From Siphonodentalium dalli (Eukaryota; Mollusca; Scaphopoda; Gadilida; Siphonodentaliidae), in assembly GCA_032622095.1 (NCBI GenBank), contig CP136069.1, positions 12,756,450 through 12,820,449 on the forward strand: a DNA stretch of 64,000 nt. The letters are read 5' to 3'. The notes under the pieces were generated by a model. The model was not told where the DNA came from. It did no database searches and saw only the letters and a list, made by a program, of their open reading frames with translations. Positions within the stretch are counted from its first letter, which is position 1. Every line of letters begins with the position of its first letter. A program made the position numbers and the translations under genes. Positions 62,815 through 64,000 of this stretch are shown here, in pieces.

Positions 62815-64000
62815 CAACACTTTCTATACTAAATCATCATTGATGAGTAGTTATCCCATAGAAAATGTTCAGGTAATAAGTTTAACCCTTTATATACTAA
62901 AGCATCATTGACGAGTAGTTATCCCATAGGAAATGTTCAGGTAATAAGTTTAACTCTTTCTATTAAACTAAAGCATCATTGATGAGTTGTTATCCCGTAG
63001 GAAATGTTCAGATAATAAGTTTAAACGCTTTCTATACTAAATCACCATTGATGAGTAGTTATCCCATAGCAAATGTTCATATAATAAGTTTAACCCTTTC
63101 TATACTAAAGCATCATTAGGTAATAAGTTTAACCCTTTCTATATTAAAGCATCATTGATGAGTAGCTATCCCACAGGAAATGTTCAGATAATAAGTTTAA
63201 CCCTTTCTATATTAAAGCATCATTGATGAGTTGTTATCCCATAGGAAATGTTCAGATAATAAATTTAATGCTTTCTATACTAAATCACCATTGATGAGTA
63301 GTTATCCCATAGGAAATGTTCAGGTAATAAGTTTAACCCTTTCTATACTAAAGAATCATTGACAAGTAGTTATCCCATAGGAAATGTTCATATAATAAGT
63401 TTAACCCTTTCTATACTAAAGCATCATTAGGTAATAAGTTTAACCCTTTCTATATTAAAGCATCATTGTAGAGTAGTTATCCTCTAGGAAATGTTCAGAT
63501 AACAAGTTTAACCCTTTCTATATTAAAGCATCATCGATGAGTAGTTATCCCATAGGAAATGTTCAGATAATAAGTTTAACCCTTTCTATATTAAAGCATC
63601 ATCGATGAGTAGTTATCCCATAGGAAATGTTCAGATAATAAGTTTAACCCTTTCTATATTAAAGCATCATCGATGAGAAGTTATCCCATAGGAAATGTTC
63701 AGATAATAAGTTTAACCCTTTCTTCTCTAAAGCATCATTAACGAGTGGTTATCCCATAGGAAATGTTCAGATAATAAGTTTAATCCTTTCTATACTAAAG
63801 CATCATTACGGAGTAGTCATCCCACAGGAAATGTTCAGGTAATAAGTTTGACCATTTCTTCTCTAAAGCATCATTGATGAGTAGTTATCCCATAGGAAAT
63901 GTTCAGATAATAAGTTTAACCCCTTTCTTTACTAATGCATCATTGTTGAGTTGTTATCCCATAGGAAATGTTCATATAATAAGTTTAACCCCTTCTATAC
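62815..64000. repeat. 68-bp tandem array, right window edge
   Basis: About 17 units containing TTTAACCCTTTCTATACTAA, GCATCATTGATGAGTAGTTA and TCCCATAGGAAATGTTCAG. Two units are shortened (near 63110 and 63420) with the same internal deletion. Single relatives lie at 24355-24670 and 27480-27545. It runs past the window end. Confidence 0.95.

Overview
This window looks like part of a metazoan (invertebrate) nuclear genome. The evidence is intron-containing genes with GT-AG junctions, a secreted coiled-coil plus fibrinogen-C protein, a TBC Rab-GAP, low gene density and very heavy loading with short palindromic DNA transposons and tandem arrays. The fibrinogen-related protein and repeat style fit a marine lophotrochozoan such as a mollusc, but no feature fixes the taxon. 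I saw no prokaryotic operon, rRNA, tRNA or CRISPR.

Two genes are supported. On the plus strand, three exons (3858-3947, 5630-5754, 6210-6420) join in matching phase and encode the core of a TBC Rab-GAP domain with both catalytic fingers. The preceding and following exons were not found. On the minus strand, a 1,727-nt coiled-coil exon (30410-32136) and a last exon (28808-29418) join in phase to give at least 778 residues of a fibrinogen-related extracellular protein. Its first exon (signal peptide) was not found. Upstream of the coiled-coil exon, a tandem triplication of about 585 bp carries decayed copies of that exon's 5' end together with transposon pieces.

Most of the rest is non-autonomous DNA transposons, which I named locally. 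TA-A has a TA target duplication and ends CAGTAATGC. hAT-B has 8-bp target duplications and ends CAAGCCTTG. TTAA-C, -D, -E, -J, -K and -L are flanked by TTAA; C, D, E and K ends begin CCCTTT and are piggyBac-like. A roughly 70-bp hairpin module, called h1 here, is shared by C, D and E although their termini differ. Superfamily calls rest on target duplications, termini and, for TA-A, filled/empty site comparisons inside the window. No transposase gene was seen.

Layout: 1-0.9 kb 21-bp satellite; 1-5.6 kb mixed elements; 3.9-6.4 kb TBC exons; 7-28 kb element-rich DNA including a chain of three TTAA elements (10.7-12.4 kb) and a 1.3-kb hAT-like element (16.7-18.0 kb); 28.8-32.1 kb fibrinogen-related gene; 32.2-33.5 kb triplication; 33.9-35.3 kb C/A-rich minisatellite; 35.4-62 kb nested elements and short arrays; 62.1-64 kb 115-bp and 68-bp tandem arrays that run off the window end.
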